From Anaerolineales bacterium (lineage in GTDB: Bacteria; Chloroflexota; Anaerolineae; Anaerolineales; Villigracilaceae), in assembly GCA_026928255.1 (NCBI GenBank), contig JAIXKJ010000001.1, positions 310,001 to 374,000 of the forward strand: DNA of 64,000 bases, in the 5' to 3' direction. The notes below the pieces were generated by a model. It was not told where the DNA came from. It saw only the letters and a list, made by a program, of their open reading frames with translations, and ran no database searches. The position numbers were made by a program, and so were the translations under genes. The stretch's first letter is position 1. The number at the start of each line of letters is the position of its first letter. Positions 7,495-17,129 of the stretch are shown in pieces.

Positions 7495-9033
7495 ATGTCC
7501 CGCCGTTCCTATCTCATCCTCTTCCTCCTCGCCCTCGCTTTGCAAATCGCCGTCAGCCGTTTGCAAAAAATCCCCGGCTACCTCGACGCCGATTACTATT
7601 TCAGCGGCGGCGTTCAACTGGCGCAAGGCAACGGCTTCGCCGAACCCTACTTGTGGAATTACCTCGACGACCCGACTGGCATCCCGCACCCTTCGCACGG
7701 CTATTGGTTTCCGCTGGCTTCGATTGTCTCCGCTCTGGGCATGTGGTTGACGCGCCAAACCAATTACGAGTCGGGGCGCATCTTCTTCATCCTAATCGCC
7801 GCCCTCATCCCGCCGCTGACCGCCGCGCTCTCTTTTCGCTTTTTCCGCAATTTCGCCTTCGCGTGGACGTCCGCGCTGTTGGCGCTCTTCCCGACTTTTC
7901 ATTTGCCCTTTTTGCCCGTCCCCGATAATTACGGAATCTACATGCTGGCTGGCGGACTCATCTTCCTGCTGGCGGATCGTCCGCGCCCGTGGTTTTGGCT
8001 GGGCGCGCTGGCCGGCGTTCTGTCGCTGGCGCGCAGCGACGGCTTGCTCTGGCTGGCGTTGACCTTCGTCCTGCTCTTCTGGCGCGCGCGCGACGAGAAG
8101 ATTCCGCTGGCGGCGCTGACGCGCTTCGGCGCGTTGACTCTGCTCGGCTTCCTCGTCGTCATGGGCGGATGGTATCTTCGCAACTTGAACGTCTTCGGCG
8201 CGATTATGCCGCCGACCAACAGCCGCGCCCTGTGGCTGACGTCCTACGAAGAGACCTTCATCTACCCCGCCTCCAAACTGACCGTGCAAACTTGGCTGGC
8301 GAGCGGCTGGGCGGAAATCCTTAAGGCGCGTTGGTGGGCGTTTTCTAACAATTTGCAAACCGTCATCGCCGCGCAGGGACATTTGATTTTATTCCCCTTC
8401 ATCGTTTTAGGCATGTATTTTTTGCGAAAAGATCGCCGCGTACAATTGGGCGCGTTGGCGTGGATTGCGCTCTTCCTTGTGATGACTTTTGTCTTCCCCT
8501 TTGCCGGCGCGCGCGGAAGTTTCTTCCACGCCGCCGCCGCTTTGCAGCCGCTGTTCTTCGTCCTCGCGCCTTTTGGCTTGGAGAAAGTCGTCGCTTGGGC
8601 GCGCAGCAAAGGGCGCTTCGACAATAAAGCCTACGTCCTCTTTCGCCTCGTCATGGTTCAAGTTGTGGTGATGATTTCGGCGTGGGTCATTTGGGCGCGA
8701 GTCGTCCAAAACGGATGGGAAGAGGGCGAGTTGTCGTATCCCGCCGTCGAAGCCTTTCTCGTGCAACACGGCGCTCGACCCGACGAACGCATCATGGTCT
8801 TAAGCGCGCCCGGCTACTATATGATGACCGGCCGCCCAGCCTTCGTCCAACCGTACGGCGACGACCTAAACACTTTGCTCGAAGTCGCCCAGCGCTACGA
8901 TATTCATTACTACGCTTTTGAAGCGCAAGGCAAATTGAAACCCTTCGCCGATTTATACGACAACCCGCAAAATTATCCGCAGTTTGACTATTTGGGAGAA
9001 GTGAATGACACGCGCATTTTCCGCTTTCCATAA
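7495..9033 (+). CDS. Polytopic GT-C-like glycosyltransferase (PMT/ArnT-like fold)
   Basis: The 512-residue protein has an N-terminal helix followed by a loop with GYLDADYYFSGG, an Asp-rich motif where GT-C enzymes place their catalytic acidic residues, then ~10-12 helices. Later it carries SLARSDGLLWLALTF, which resembles the ARPDG segment of the next gene, so the two are likely distant paralogues. The C-terminal ~140 residues (from about 385) form a soluble periplasmic-type domain with ERIMVLSAPGYYMMTGRPA. No ribosome site precedes the ATG because a tandem repeat fills the spacer. It overlaps the next gene by 29 bases. Exact activity is unknown. Confidence 0.72.
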   Translation: MSRRSYLILFLLALALQIAVSRLQKIPGYLDADYYFSGGVQLAQGNGFAEPYLWNYLDDPTGIPHPSHGYWFPLASIVSALGMWLTRQTNYESGRIFFILIAALIPPLTAALSFRFFRNFAFAWTSALLALFPTFHLPFLPVPDNYGIYMLAGGLIFLLADRPRPWFWLGALAGVLSLARSDGLLWLALTFVLLFWRARDEKIPLAALTRFGALTLLGFLVVMGGWYLRNLNVFGAIMPPTNSRALWLTSYEETFIYPASKLTVQTWLASGWAEILKARWWAFSNNLQTVIAAQGHLILFPFIVLGMYFLRKDRRVQLGALAWIALFLVMTFVFPFAGARGSFFHAAAALQPLFFVLAPFGLEKVVAWARSKGRFDNKAYVLFRLVMVQVVVMISAWVIWARVVQNGWEEGELSYPAVEAFLVQHGARPDERIMVLSAPGYYMMTGRPAFVQPYGDDLNTLLEVAQRYDIHYYAFEAQGKLKPFADLYDNPQNYPQFDYLGEVNDTRIFRFP

Positions 9034-10480
9034 ACGCGATTTGATTTTGCTCGGCGGCGCGGCGCTTGCGGCGGGCTGCATCTACCTGCTGACCAGCGCT
9101 CTCGTCTTCCGCGTCGGCTTCCCGCTCGACGACGCTTGGATTCATTTAACCTTCGCCCGCAATTTAGCGCTTCACGGTCAGTGGGCGTTTCGGCTCGGAA
9201 CGCCGTCTGCCGGCTCGACGTCCCCGCTGTGGTCGGCGGCGCTGGCGCTCGGTTTCCTCCTGCGCCTCGCGCCCTACGTCTGGACTTACCTGCTCGGCGC
9301 GAGCGTTCTCTGGGCGTTGAGCGTCGTCTGCGAGACGACGGCGCGGCGCTTGCTTCCCGCCTACGCGCCGCGTCTGCCGTGGGTCGGGCTGTTTATCATC
9401 GTCGAATGGCATTTGCTTTGGTCGGCGCTTTCAGGCATGGAAACGCTGCTTCACGCGCTGATTGCCGCGATTGTCTTGTCCGCTGTGATGTTGAAATCGC
9501 GTCGCTACCTGACCTTGGGCTTAATCGTCGGCGTTGGGGTTTGGGCGCGCCCCGACGGTTTGACTCTGCTGGCGCCGCTTTGCTTGGCAGCTTTGCTTAA
9601 CGAAGCGGACAATCGCTCACGCCTGAAAGCCGTCGCGCAGATTTTCATCGGCTTCGGCGCAATCTTTCTCTGCTACCTTTTCTTCAATTACAAAATCGGC
9701 GGTACGCCCATGCCGAACACCTTTTACGCCAAACAAGCCGAGTACGCCGCTTGGCAGGCGCGTCCGCTTTTGGAGCGCGTCGGGCAGTTGACCTTGCAAC
9801 TGTTAATTGGCCCGTCCTTTTTGCTCGTGCCGGGCGTCGTCGTTTGGGTCGTCCGCTCGTGGAAGTTGCGCGAGTGGGGCAGTCTGCTGGCGCTGACCTG
9901 GTCGCTGGGCTACATGCTTCTTTATATTATGCGTTTGCCTGCTTACCAACACGGACGCTACCTCATCCCCGCCATGCCGATTTTCTTTTTAATTGGTCTG
10001 CTCGGCGCGTTAGATTTTTTCTCGCGCAATAATCCGCAACAACGCCGTCGCTGGTTTGTAACGACTCTTTGGCAAGTTAGCCTTTACGCGGTAACGATTC
10101 TCTTCGTCGCGCTGGGTGCGGACAGTTACGCGCGCGACGTGGAATTAATCGAACAGGAGATGGTCGAATCCGCGAAGTGGGCGCAAGCGAACCTTCCGCC
10201 AAACGCGATTATCGCCGCGCACGACATCGGCGCGTTGGGCTATTTTGACTCGCATCCGCTGTTGGATTTGGCCGGGCTAATTTCCCCCGAAGTTGTGCCG
10301 TTCATCCGCAACGAGCCGCGCCTCGCCGATTATCTAAATCAAAACGACGCCGATTACGTCGTCGCCTTTTCTGATTTATACAAAACGCTGACGCTCGGCA
10401 AAGAAATCGTCTTTGAGACTCGCGGCGAACTTGCCCAATCAAAAAATTACGCTCCAATGACAATTTACCGTTGGAAGTAA
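9005..10480 (+). CDS. Polytopic GT-C-like glycosyltransferase
   Basis: The 491-residue membrane protein shows FPLDDAWIHLTFARNLA, then TPSAGSTSPLWSAALALGF and SGMETLLHALIAA. The DDAW/F...Y/TFARNL and G.TSPLW pattern is shared with actinobacterial AftB-like and other GT-C polyprenyl-phosphate-sugar transferases. VWARPDGLTLL follows. The C-terminal domain includes NAIIAAHDIGALGYFD, a motif also seen after the membrane region of such proteins. The start overlaps the preceding gene by 29 bases, implying translational coupling. It probably adds a sugar on the outer face of the membrane; donor and acceptor cannot be told. Confidence 0.74.
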   Translation: MTRAFSAFHKRDLILLGGAALAAGCIYLLTSALVFRVGFPLDDAWIHLTFARNLALHGQWAFRLGTPSAGSTSPLWSAALALGFLLRLAPYVWTYLLGASVLWALSVVCETTARRLLPAYAPRLPWVGLFIIVEWHLLWSALSGMETLLHALIAAIVLSAVMLKSRRYLTLGLIVGVGVWARPDGLTLLAPLCLAALLNEADNRSRLKAVAQIFIGFGAIFLCYLFFNYKIGGTPMPNTFYAKQAEYAAWQARPLLERVGQLTLQLLIGPSFLLVPGVVVWVVRSWKLREWGSLLALTWSLGYMLLYIMRLPAYQHGRYLIPAMPIFFLIGLLGALDFFSRNNPQQRRRWFVTTLWQVSLYAVTILFVALGADSYARDVELIEQEMVESAKWAQANLPPNAIIAAHDIGALGYFDSHPLLDLAGLISPEVVPFIRNEPRLADYLNQNDADYVVAFSDLYKTLTLGKEIVFETRGELAQSKNYAPMTIYRWK

Positions 10481-10531
10481 GAGAATAGGTTAAAATAAGG
10501 CGATGATGAAACCCGAAGAGAGTTTTTAGCG

Positions 10532-11251
10532 ATGAATCAAATTACGCTATTAATTGTGGACGATCATCCGCTGTTTCGGCAGGGCGTGGTGGACGCGCTT
10601 TCGCTTGAAACCGACATGCGGATTGTCGCTCAATCCGCGTCGGGCGACGAAGCGCTGGAATTGATCCGCGCTAAAAAGCCTCAGGTGGCGCTTTTGGACG
10701 TTAATCTGCCGCAGATGAACGGTCAGCAAATTACGCACCAAATTTCGCAAGAAAAAATCAGCACGCGAGTCATTTTGATGACCGGTTACGACGACGTCGA
10801 ACAGATGATTCACGCGGCGCTGGCCGGCGCGTACGGGTTTTGCTCGAAAAATATCGAGCCGCGCAATTTAGCGCGCATCATCCGCGAAGTGGCGGACGGA
10901 AAATACGTCTTCGCGGGCAACGTCTTCACTCGCCGCGAACTCGAACTGTGGGTGGACGAAAGCATGGAAGGGGCGCGGCGCTCGTACAGCGAACCGGGCG
11001 CGCCTTATCATCCGCTTTCTTCGCGCGAAATGGAAGTGCTGTCCTACGTTGTGCAAGGCATGAGCAATAAAGAAATCGCAATCTTTTTAGGCATCAGCCA
11101 CCAAACGGTGAAAAATCACGTTACGTCGGTGTTGCGAAAATTCGGCGTGGAAGACCGCACGCAAGCCGTCGTGTACGCATTAAAACGCGGATGGGTAACT
11201 TTGAGCAATCCGAAAGTCCGCCATAGGAGCGTGGAATGTCCGAACCGATAG
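10532..11251 (+). CDS. NarL/DegU-type response regulator
   Basis: Residues 1-~120 form a receiver domain with the acidic pair D10-D11, phospho-acceptor D56 in LLDVNLPQMNG, TGYDD and a lysine in the CSKNI segment. Residues ~165-230 form a LuxR-type helix-turn-helix (LSSREMEVLSYVVQGMSNKE, then TVKNHVTSVLRKF). It overlaps the following histidine kinase gene by 16 bases, so both are translated as one unit. The neighbouring Tad operon is a natural candidate target, but this is inference. A TAAAAT box at 10491-10496 may be its -10 element. Confidence 0.93.
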   Translation: MNQITLLIVDDHPLFRQGVVDALSLETDMRIVAQSASGDEALELIRAKKPQVALLDVNLPQMNGQQITHQISQEKISTRVILMTGYDDVEQMIHAALAGAYGFCSKNIEPRNLARIIREVADGKYVFAGNVFTRRELELWVDESMEGARRSYSEPGAPYHPLSSREMEVLSYVVQGMSNKEIAIFLGISHQTVKNHVTSVLRKFGVEDRTQAVVYALKRGWVTLSNPKVRHRSVECPNR

Positions 11252-12234
11252 ATTATAAAAGCGAGTTGCAAGAAACCCAGCGCGCCTTGCGCGAAATCAC
11301 GTTAATGATCGAACAAAGCCAAGGCGAGTTAAACAAGTTAACTCAGCGCAACGCCGCCATCACCTCGCATTTGCAGCAAATGCAAAAACAAGGCGGCGTG
11401 GCGGACGAAACCAAAATGACCTATGATTCCGCGTTGGACGCGCAACAGCGTTTGTTCATCATGCGCGGGCAATTGGAAAAACTGCAAAGCGACAAAACGC
11501 ACCTTGAAAAATACGGCGCGGCGTTGGAACAATACGTCAACAGCGGCGGCTCGGCAGATTCATCCGCTTCGGCGGCGCCAGTCAAAGATACGATGGCGAG
11601 CGTCGAGATGATCGTCAACGCGCAAGAGGCGGAACGTCAGCGCTTGTCGCGTCAAATGCACGACGGACCCGCGCAAGCCTTGTCCAACTTTATTTTGCAA
11701 ACCGAAATCGCCATGCGCTTGTTGGACGTGGACGCTTCGCAGGCGAAAGAAGAATTGTCCAGTTTGAAATCTGCCGCCATGGGGACTTTCCAAAAAGTGC
11801 GCGGATTTATCTTTGACCTGCGCCCGATGATGCTCGACGACTTGGGGCTCGTCCCGACCTTACGCAGATACATTGACGCATTTAAAGAACAATCGGGCAT
11901 GGATGTCAGTATCAACGTCTCTGGCGCGGAACGCCGCCTCGAACCGTATTTGGAAGTGATGATTTTCCGCGCCGTGCAAGAATTATTAGGAAACGCCGCG
12001 CGACACAGCCAGGCAACGCAGGTGAAAGTCCAATTAGACATGGGCGTTGACCTCATCCGCATTGTTGTGGACGATAACGGGCGCGGCTTCGACCCCGACA
12101 TTTTGAACGACTCGAACAATCTTGGCTTAAAATTAATCCGCGAAAGAGCCGAAATGCTCGGCGGAAAATTTGAAATTGACAGCAGTCTCGGTTCTGGCGC
12201 GAAAATTTCGTTCACTACGCAAGCCAAAAACTAA
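11236..12234 (+). CDS. DegS-like cytoplasmic histidine kinase
   Basis: The 332-residue protein has no membrane segment. Residues ~8-100 form a coiled coil, as in DegS. The HisKA_3 motif EAERQRLSRQMHDGPAQAL contains the likely phospho-accepting H142. The HATPase domain shows the N box ELLGNAARHSQ, the G1 box DDNGRGFD and the G2 region GLKLIRERAEMLGG. LRPMMLDDLGLVPTL is the typical linker of NarX/DegS kinases. It is translationally coupled to the response regulator in front of it, and together they form a cytosolic two-component system. The signal is unknown. Confidence 0.93.
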   Translation: MSEPIDYKSELQETQRALREITLMIEQSQGELNKLTQRNAAITSHLQQMQKQGGVADETKMTYDSALDAQQRLFIMRGQLEKLQSDKTHLEKYGAALEQYVNSGGSADSSASAAPVKDTMASVEMIVNAQEAERQRLSRQMHDGPAQALSNFILQTEIAMRLLDVDASQAKEELSSLKSAAMGTFQKVRGFIFDLRPMMLDDLGLVPTLRRYIDAFKEQSGMDVSINVSGAERRLEPYLEVMIFRAVQELLGNAARHSQATQVKVQLDMGVDLIRIVVDDNGRGFDPDILNDSNNLGLKLIRERAEMLGGKFEIDSSLGSGAKISFTTQAKN

Positions 12235-12307
12235 AAATGTTAACGATATTGATAGGAATAAGCGCGTCCGCAAACGGCGCGAACTTATCTAATCCTTAAT
12301 TTTCTTG

Positions 12308-12346
12308 TATAATAAACCAGTTATCAAGACGCTGGCAAGCAGGCGT
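12308..12346 (+). promoter_or_regulatory. Promoter -10 box and short leader hairpin before cpaB
   Basis: TATAAT at 12308-12313 is a perfect -10 box; no good -35 box is visible 16-18 bases upstream. From ~12325 the leader can fold ACGC...GCGT followed by a T run (12341-12346), weaker than the other leader hairpins in this window. The box separates the Tad genes from the two-component operon. Confidence 0.5.
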
Positions 12347-12364
12347 TTTTGAGAGGAGCAAAAT

Positions 12365-13417
12365 ATGCGTCGAGGTCGTAACTTAATTATCATTCTTCTA
12401 ATTGTGATTGTCGCGCTGGTCGTGATGTTTGTCGCGTTTCGCTCGCTTTTCGCGCCGCAACCGACCGCCGTGGAAGATCAAACCGTATATACCAACGTCT
12501 ATTACGCGGCGCAGAACATCCCGCTAGGCGGAAGAATTACGGAAGAAACGCTTGCCACGTTCCGCATTCCGCAAGAGAACGTCGCTTCGGTTATGTTCAC
12601 CGAAGAGGAACTTCCCTTCCTTGTGGACAAAATAGCGAAGATGCCGCTCGATCAAGGCACGATGATCACCGAAGCGATGGTAACAGACAGCGCGGCAAAC
12701 GTCGAAGTGTCTGGTCCGCAATGGGCGGCGCTGATTCCTCCCAGCATGACGGCGATGTCCATTCCCGTTGACCGCGTGGCGATTTCAGCCTACTCCATCA
12801 ACAAAGGCGCGCACGTCAACGTGAACACTTGTCTCCTTTTTGTGGATGTTGACCCGACCTACCAAAGCATGCTCCCCAATTTGACGGCGGTCGTTACCGC
12901 CGCAGGCTCCACCGGCGACGGCTTGCCCGTCCTCTCTTTGGGCGTCGCAGGCGCTTCGCCGCAAGGTCGCTTTGAAATGGATCAATCCGTTCAACAGCCG
13001 CATTATGTCATCCCCTCTGAAGGACAACGCCCGCGCCCTGTCTGCCAAACCGTATTGCAAGACGTCGTCGTTTTAGGCTTGGGCGATTTTCCGCTCTCTG
13101 GCGTAGACCCCGCCACACAGCCGGCGGAACAACAACCCGCGCAAGAAGGCCAAGAAGCCCCGCCGCCCGCGCCGATGGACCTTGTTACCTTAATCGTAAC
13201 GCCGCAAGATTCAATTACGTTATCGTACTTGAGATACACCAAAGCCCAAATTACGCTCACATTACGCAACCCGTCCGACCAAGCGCGAATTGCGACGGAG
13301 GCGGCGACCATGCAATTCTTGTTGAGCCAATACAATATTCCGGTTCCCGGCAAATTGCCTTACGCCTTCCAACTGCGAATTGACCCGACTCTGTCAAACT
13401 TCTCTTCGTCGGAATAA
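12365..13417 (+). CDS. cpaB: Flp pilus assembly protein CpaB/RcpC
   Basis: The 350-residue protein has one N-terminal transmembrane helix (residues ~7-27) and an extracytoplasmic part with a SAF-type domain: VYYAAQNIPLGGRITEETL, then RIPQENV, LVDKIAKMPLDQGTMITEAM. Next comes the RcpC region with IPVDRVAISAYSINKGAHVNV. A proline- and glutamine-rich linker (about residues 240-270) precedes a last segment with DSITLSYLRYTKAQITLTLRN, typical of CpaB. In Proteobacteria CpaB supports the secretin of the Tad pilus; here no secretin gene is present. AGAGGAGC precedes the ATG. It is first in the cpaB-cpaE-cpaF-tadB-tadC run. Confidence 0.9.
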   Translation: MRRGRNLIIILLIVIVALVVMFVAFRSLFAPQPTAVEDQTVYTNVYYAAQNIPLGGRITEETLATFRIPQENVASVMFTEEELPFLVDKIAKMPLDQGTMITEAMVTDSAANVEVSGPQWAALIPPSMTAMSIPVDRVAISAYSINKGAHVNVNTCLLFVDVDPTYQSMLPNLTAVVTAAGSTGDGLPVLSLGVAGASPQGRFEMDQSVQQPHYVIPSEGQRPRPVCQTVLQDVVVLGLGDFPLSGVDPATQPAEQQPAQEGQEAPPPAPMDLVTLIVTPQDSITLSYLRYTKAQITLTLRNPSDQARIATEAATMQFLLSQYNIPVPGKLPYAFQLRIDPTLSNFSSSE

Positions 13418-13441
13418 AAAATATTTTTTGGATGTATAAAA

Positions 13442-14677
13442 ATGGCTGGACCTAAAATTCGAGTGCTTATTGTTGACGATATTGCGGAAACGCGCGAGAA
13501 CGTGCGAAAACTGCTTCAATTTGAAAACGACATTGAAGTCGTCGGCGCGGCGCGCAACGGCAAAGAAGGGATTCAACTCTCGCAAGAGGCAAATCCCGAC
13601 GTGGTTCTGATGGACATTAACATGCCCGACATGGACGGCATCGCCGCCACCGAGCAAATCCGTCAGCGCTCGCCGCACATTCAAGTCATTATCTTATCCA
13701 TTCAAGGCGATCAAAACTACATGCGCCGCGCCATGCTCGCGGGCGCGCGCGACTTCCTCACCAAGCCGCCAATGGGCGACGAGTTAATCTCCGCAATTAA
13801 ACGCGCAGGCGAGATGGCTCACCTTGAACGCGAAAAAGGCGCGAAACAGCAAGCCTTCGCCGCCGCGCCCGGAGCCCCAGGCGCGGGCGGATTTCAACCC
13901 GCCGCGCAAGGAAAAATCATCGTCGTTTACAGCCCCAAAGGCGGAACGGGCTGCACGACGCTCGCCGTCAACTTGGCGATTGCGCTCAACAACGAAGACA
14001 CCCGCTCCGTGCTGATTGACGGAAACCTGCAATTTGGCGACGTGGCGATCTTCATCAACGAGCAGGGAAAAAACACCATCCTCGATATTGCCCCGCGTGT
14101 GGCAGACCTTGATTCCGAAATGGTGGACGAAATCCTCATCAAACACGAAGCCTCCGGCATCCGCGTTTTGGCGGGACCGCAACGCCCCGAAATGGCGGAA
14201 CAAGTTACCGCCGACCAGTTTTCCAAAGTCTTGGAATTCATGAAGCGAACCTATTCCTACGTCGTCGTGGACACCTCGTCCACGCTGACGGACGCGGTTC
14301 TCGCCGCCTTTGACCTGTGCGACGCGCTCGTCTTGGTTGGCACGCAAGAGATTCCCGCAATCAAAAGCGCAAGGTTAGTTTTAGATTTGCTGACTTCGAT
14401 GAACATCAGCAAAGAGCGAGTCGTCCTCGCGCTCAACCGCTTTGACAAACGCCTCGCCATCACGCCGGAGCGCGTCGGCGGAAATTTGAAACACGACGTC
14501 GCGGCGGCGATTCCGCTTGACGAAAAAGTCGCGCTAATGGCAGTCAATCGCGGCGTGCCGTTCATGCTCGATAACAAATCGCAGCCGATTGGACGCGGAG
14601 TTCTTGCGCTTGCCGAAGCGGTGCGCGCTCGCATCATCGCGCTGGAAAGCGCCGAGGAAGAAGCGGCGAAACGGTAA
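13442..14677 (+). CDS. cpaE: CpaE-like protein: receiver domain fused to a MinD/ParA ATPase
   Basis: Residues 1-~125 are a complete CheY-like receiver: D12-D13, phospho-acceptor D58 in VLMDINMPDMDG, LSIQGD and FLTKPP with the conserved lysine. After a short linker, residues ~155-400 form a P-loop ATPase with the deviant Walker A SPKGGTGCTTLAVNLA, followed by VLIDGNLQFGD and VVVDTSS. CpaE/TadZ proteins position the Tad machine at the cell pole. In several proteobacterial CpaE proteins the receiver is degenerate, but here all phosphorylation residues are present. The gene lies 24 bases after cpaB and 11 before cpaF. Confidence 0.92.
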   Translation: MAGPKIRVLIVDDIAETRENVRKLLQFENDIEVVGAARNGKEGIQLSQEANPDVVLMDINMPDMDGIAATEQIRQRSPHIQVIILSIQGDQNYMRRAMLAGARDFLTKPPMGDELISAIKRAGEMAHLEREKGAKQQAFAAAPGAPGAGGFQPAAQGKIIVVYSPKGGTGCTTLAVNLAIALNNEDTRSVLIDGNLQFGDVAIFINEQGKNTILDIAPRVADLDSEMVDEILIKHEASGIRVLAGPQRPEMAEQVTADQFSKVLEFMKRTYSYVVVDTSSTLTDAVLAAFDLCDALVLVGTQEIPAIKSARLVLDLLTSMNISKERVVLALNRFDKRLAITPERVGGNLKHDVAAAIPLDEKVALMAVNRGVPFMLDNKSQPIGRGVLALAEAVRARIIALESAEEEAAKR

Positions 14678-14688
14678 GGAGATAAGTT

Positions 14689-16128
14689 ATGTCGTTGCTA
14701 AGACGTATTGAACAAGGAACTGGACAACAGCCTGCGGGCGGAGGAACGCCCCAAGCGCCTCAACCGAACAAAGAACCCGCGCCGCCTGCGGGCGGAGGAG
14801 ACTCTTCGCGCCTTTCCTCGTTGCAGGCTCGCCGCGTCAGCGCCCCCGCGGGCGCTCCGCAAAGCGGCTCTTACTTCGACCTAAAAACGCGCGTCCAAAA
14901 CAAACTGCTGGGGGAAATGGACCCGTCCACAGACGTAACGAAGACCGAAGAAGTCAAACGCACAATTCAAGGGCTTTTCGAGCAGATTCTCGCCGAAGAA
15001 AATATCGTCCTTTCTCGCCCCGAACGCACCCGCCTCTTTGAACAAATCACGGCGGAAATTCTAGGTTTTGGTCCCTTGCAAACTTTGCTGGAAGACGAGA
15101 CCATCACCGAAATCATGGTCAACGGACCGAAGAACATTTACATCGAGCGCAAAGGCAAAGTGCATCGCGTTCCGATCACTTTTGAAAGCAACGATCACGT
15201 CATGCGGATTATCGAGCGCATCGTCGCGCCGCTGGGTCGCCGCATTGACGAATCCAGCCCGTATGTGGACGCCCGCTTGCCCGACGGCTCGCGTGTGAAC
15301 GCGGTCATCCCCCCGATTTCGTTAGTCGGTCCCGTGCTGACGATTCGTAAATTCTCCAAAAATCCGATCTCGGTCGATCAGATGGTTCAATTTGAATCCA
15401 TCACTAACGAGGCGGTTCAATTCCTCAAAGCCTGCGTCGAGGCGCGTCTCAACATCGTTATTTCCGGCGGCACAGGTTCGGGGAAAACGACGCTGCTCAA
15501 CGTGCTTTCGGGCTTTATCCCAGACGACGAACGCATCATCACCATCGAAAACGCCGCCGAATTGCAATTGCGGCAGGAACACGTCGTAACGCTTGAGTCG
15601 CGTCCGCCCAACATTGAAGGGCGCGGCGAAATCACCATCCGCGACCTCGTCATCAACGCCTTGCGTATGCGCCCCGAGCGCATCATCGTCGGGGAATGTC
15701 GCGGCGGCGAAACGCTGGACATGTTGCAAGCGATGAACACCGGCCACGACGGCTCGATGACGACGGCGCACGCCAACACGCCGCGCGACGCGCTTTCTCG
15801 TATTGAAACCATGTGCCTCATGGCGGGCATGGATTTGCCCATCCGCGCCATCCGCGAACAAGTTTCCAGCGCGGTGGACATTATCTGCCAACAGCAGCGC
15901 ATGAGAGACGGCAGCCGCAAAGTTACCTACATCACCGAAATCAGCGGCATGGAAGGCGACGTAATCACCATGACCGACATTTTCACCTTCGAGCAAACAG
16001 GCACCGACGGCGGAAAAGTCAAAGGTCGTTTGCGCGCAACGGGTTTGCGACCCAAATTTATGACAAAAATCGAAGACGCGGGCATTCACCTTCCGCCCGC
16101 CATTTTCGGCATCGGCAACAGGCGCTAA
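14689..16128 (+). CDS. cpaF: Tad secretion ATPase CpaF/TadA
   Basis: This cytoplasmic hexameric ATPase powers Flp-type pilus assembly. A disordered N-terminus of ~70 residues rich in Pro, Gly and Gln is followed by the CpaF N-domain ([36 protein letters not shown]) and the ATPase domain. The Walker A motif [12 protein letters not shown] lies near residue 260, the Asp box around [10 protein letters not shown], Walker [12 protein letters not shown], and the His box [15 protein letters not shown]. The length of 479 residues is normal. AGGAG lies 8 bases before the ATG. Confidence 0.97.
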   Translation: MSLLRRIEQGTGQQPAGGGTPQAPQPNKEPAPPAGGGDSSRLSSLQARRVSAPAGAPQSGSYFDLKTRVQNKLLGEMDPSTDVTKTEEVKRTIQGLFEQILAEENIVLSRPERTRLFEQITAEILGFGPLQTLLEDETITEIMVNGPKNIYIERKGKVHRVPITFESNDHVMRIIERIVAPLGRRIDESSPYVDARLPDGSRVNAVIPPISLVGPVLTIRKFSKNPISVDQMVQFESITNEAVQFLKACVEARLNIVISGGTGSGKTTLLNVLSGFIPDDERIITIENAAELQLRQEHVVTLESRPPNIEGRGEITIRDLVINALRMRPERIIVGECRGGETLDMLQAMNTGHDGSMTTAHANTPRDALSRIETMCLMAGMDLPIRAIREQVSSAVDIICQQQRMRDGSRKVTYITEISGMEGDVITMTDIFTFEQTGTDGGKVKGRLRATGLRPKFMTKIEDAGIHLPPAIFGIGNRR

Positions 16129-16170
16129 CAACGTGGCGACTTATCGGAATTCTTATCGGGAAATCGTTCA

Positions 16171-17127
16171 ATGACTCTAGTAATTATCGTCGGCGGCATT
16201 GTCCTCATCGTCGTCCTCGTCATCGGGTTAATCGTTTCGACGAAAAACGAAGGCGCGGCGTTAGACGACCGCCTAAGTCAATACCTCAGCGACGAACCGG
16301 TAGGGGATATTGACAAAGCCGCCAAACAGTCCGCGCTGACAACGTGGGCGACGAAAAAAGTAGAGAAAACCCCCTTCGGCGATAAAATTGCGCGCGACCT
16401 TGCCCGCGCCGACTTGAAATTCAAAGTCGCCGAATATTTCGCGCTGATCGTCATCTGCGTGATTCTGTTGGCGGGAATCGCTTGGTTTCTCGGCAATCGC
16501 AGCCCCATCTCGGCGATTATCGGCGGCGTAATCGGTTACATTGTGCCCGGTCAATACGTCCGCGCGCAGAAAAAGAAACGCTTGCAAAAGTTCAACGACC
16601 AATTGCCCGACATGCTTAACTTAATGGTTAACGGTTTGCGCGCGGGCTATTCCACAACGCAGGCAATCGAAGCCATTAGTAGAGAAATGCCGCCGCCCAT
16701 CAGCGACGAATTTCGACGCGCCGTTCAAGAAATGCAAATTGGCATTCCAATGGAAACGACGCTGGACAATCTACTGCGGCGCATTCCCAGCGAAGACTTA
16801 GACTTCGTCGTTACCGCAATCAACGTTCAGCGCGAAGTCGGCGGCAACCTTTCCGAAATCTTGGACAGCATTTCCTTCACCATCCGCGAACGCATCCGCA
16901 TTAAAGGCGAAATCCGCGTTATGACGGCGCAAGTGCGAACGTCTGGCACGGTCTTGTCTATGATTCCGTTCGGCTTGGCTTTAATTCTTTGGTTTCTAAA
17001 TCAAGATTATCTTATGTCCATGACTCGCGGCGGACCGATTTGCACCGCCGTTATTATCTGCGTGATTTTAGGTTTAATTATTTCCAGCTATATGATTATG
17101 ATGAAAATAGCGGACATCGAGGTGTAG
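16171..17127 (+). CDS. tadB: Tad inner-membrane platform protein TadB
   Basis: The 318-residue protein has an N-terminal helix (~3-22), a pair of helices around residues 90-130, and two C-terminal helices flanking the T2SF (GspF) domain. The domain begins QLPDMLNLMVNGLRAGYST and contains EMQIGIPMETTLDNLLRR and SEDLDFVVTAINVQREVGGN, the TadB/TadC signature. With TadC it forms the membrane platform on which CpaF acts. It is separated from cpaF by 42 bases, and TadC starts 2 bases after its stop. Confidence 0.93.
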   Translation: MTLVIIVGGIVLIVVLVIGLIVSTKNEGAALDDRLSQYLSDEPVGDIDKAAKQSALTTWATKKVEKTPFGDKIARDLARADLKFKVAEYFALIVICVILLAGIAWFLGNRSPISAIIGGVIGYIVPGQYVRAQKKKRLQKFNDQLPDMLNLMVNGLRAGYSTTQAIEAISREMPPPISDEFRRAVQEMQIGIPMETTLDNLLRRIPSEDLDFVVTAINVQREVGGNLSEILDSISFTIRERIRIKGEIRVMTAQVRTSGTVLSMIPFGLALILWFLNQDYLMSMTRGGPICTAVIICVILGLIISSYMIMMKIADIEV

Positions 17128-17129
17128 CC

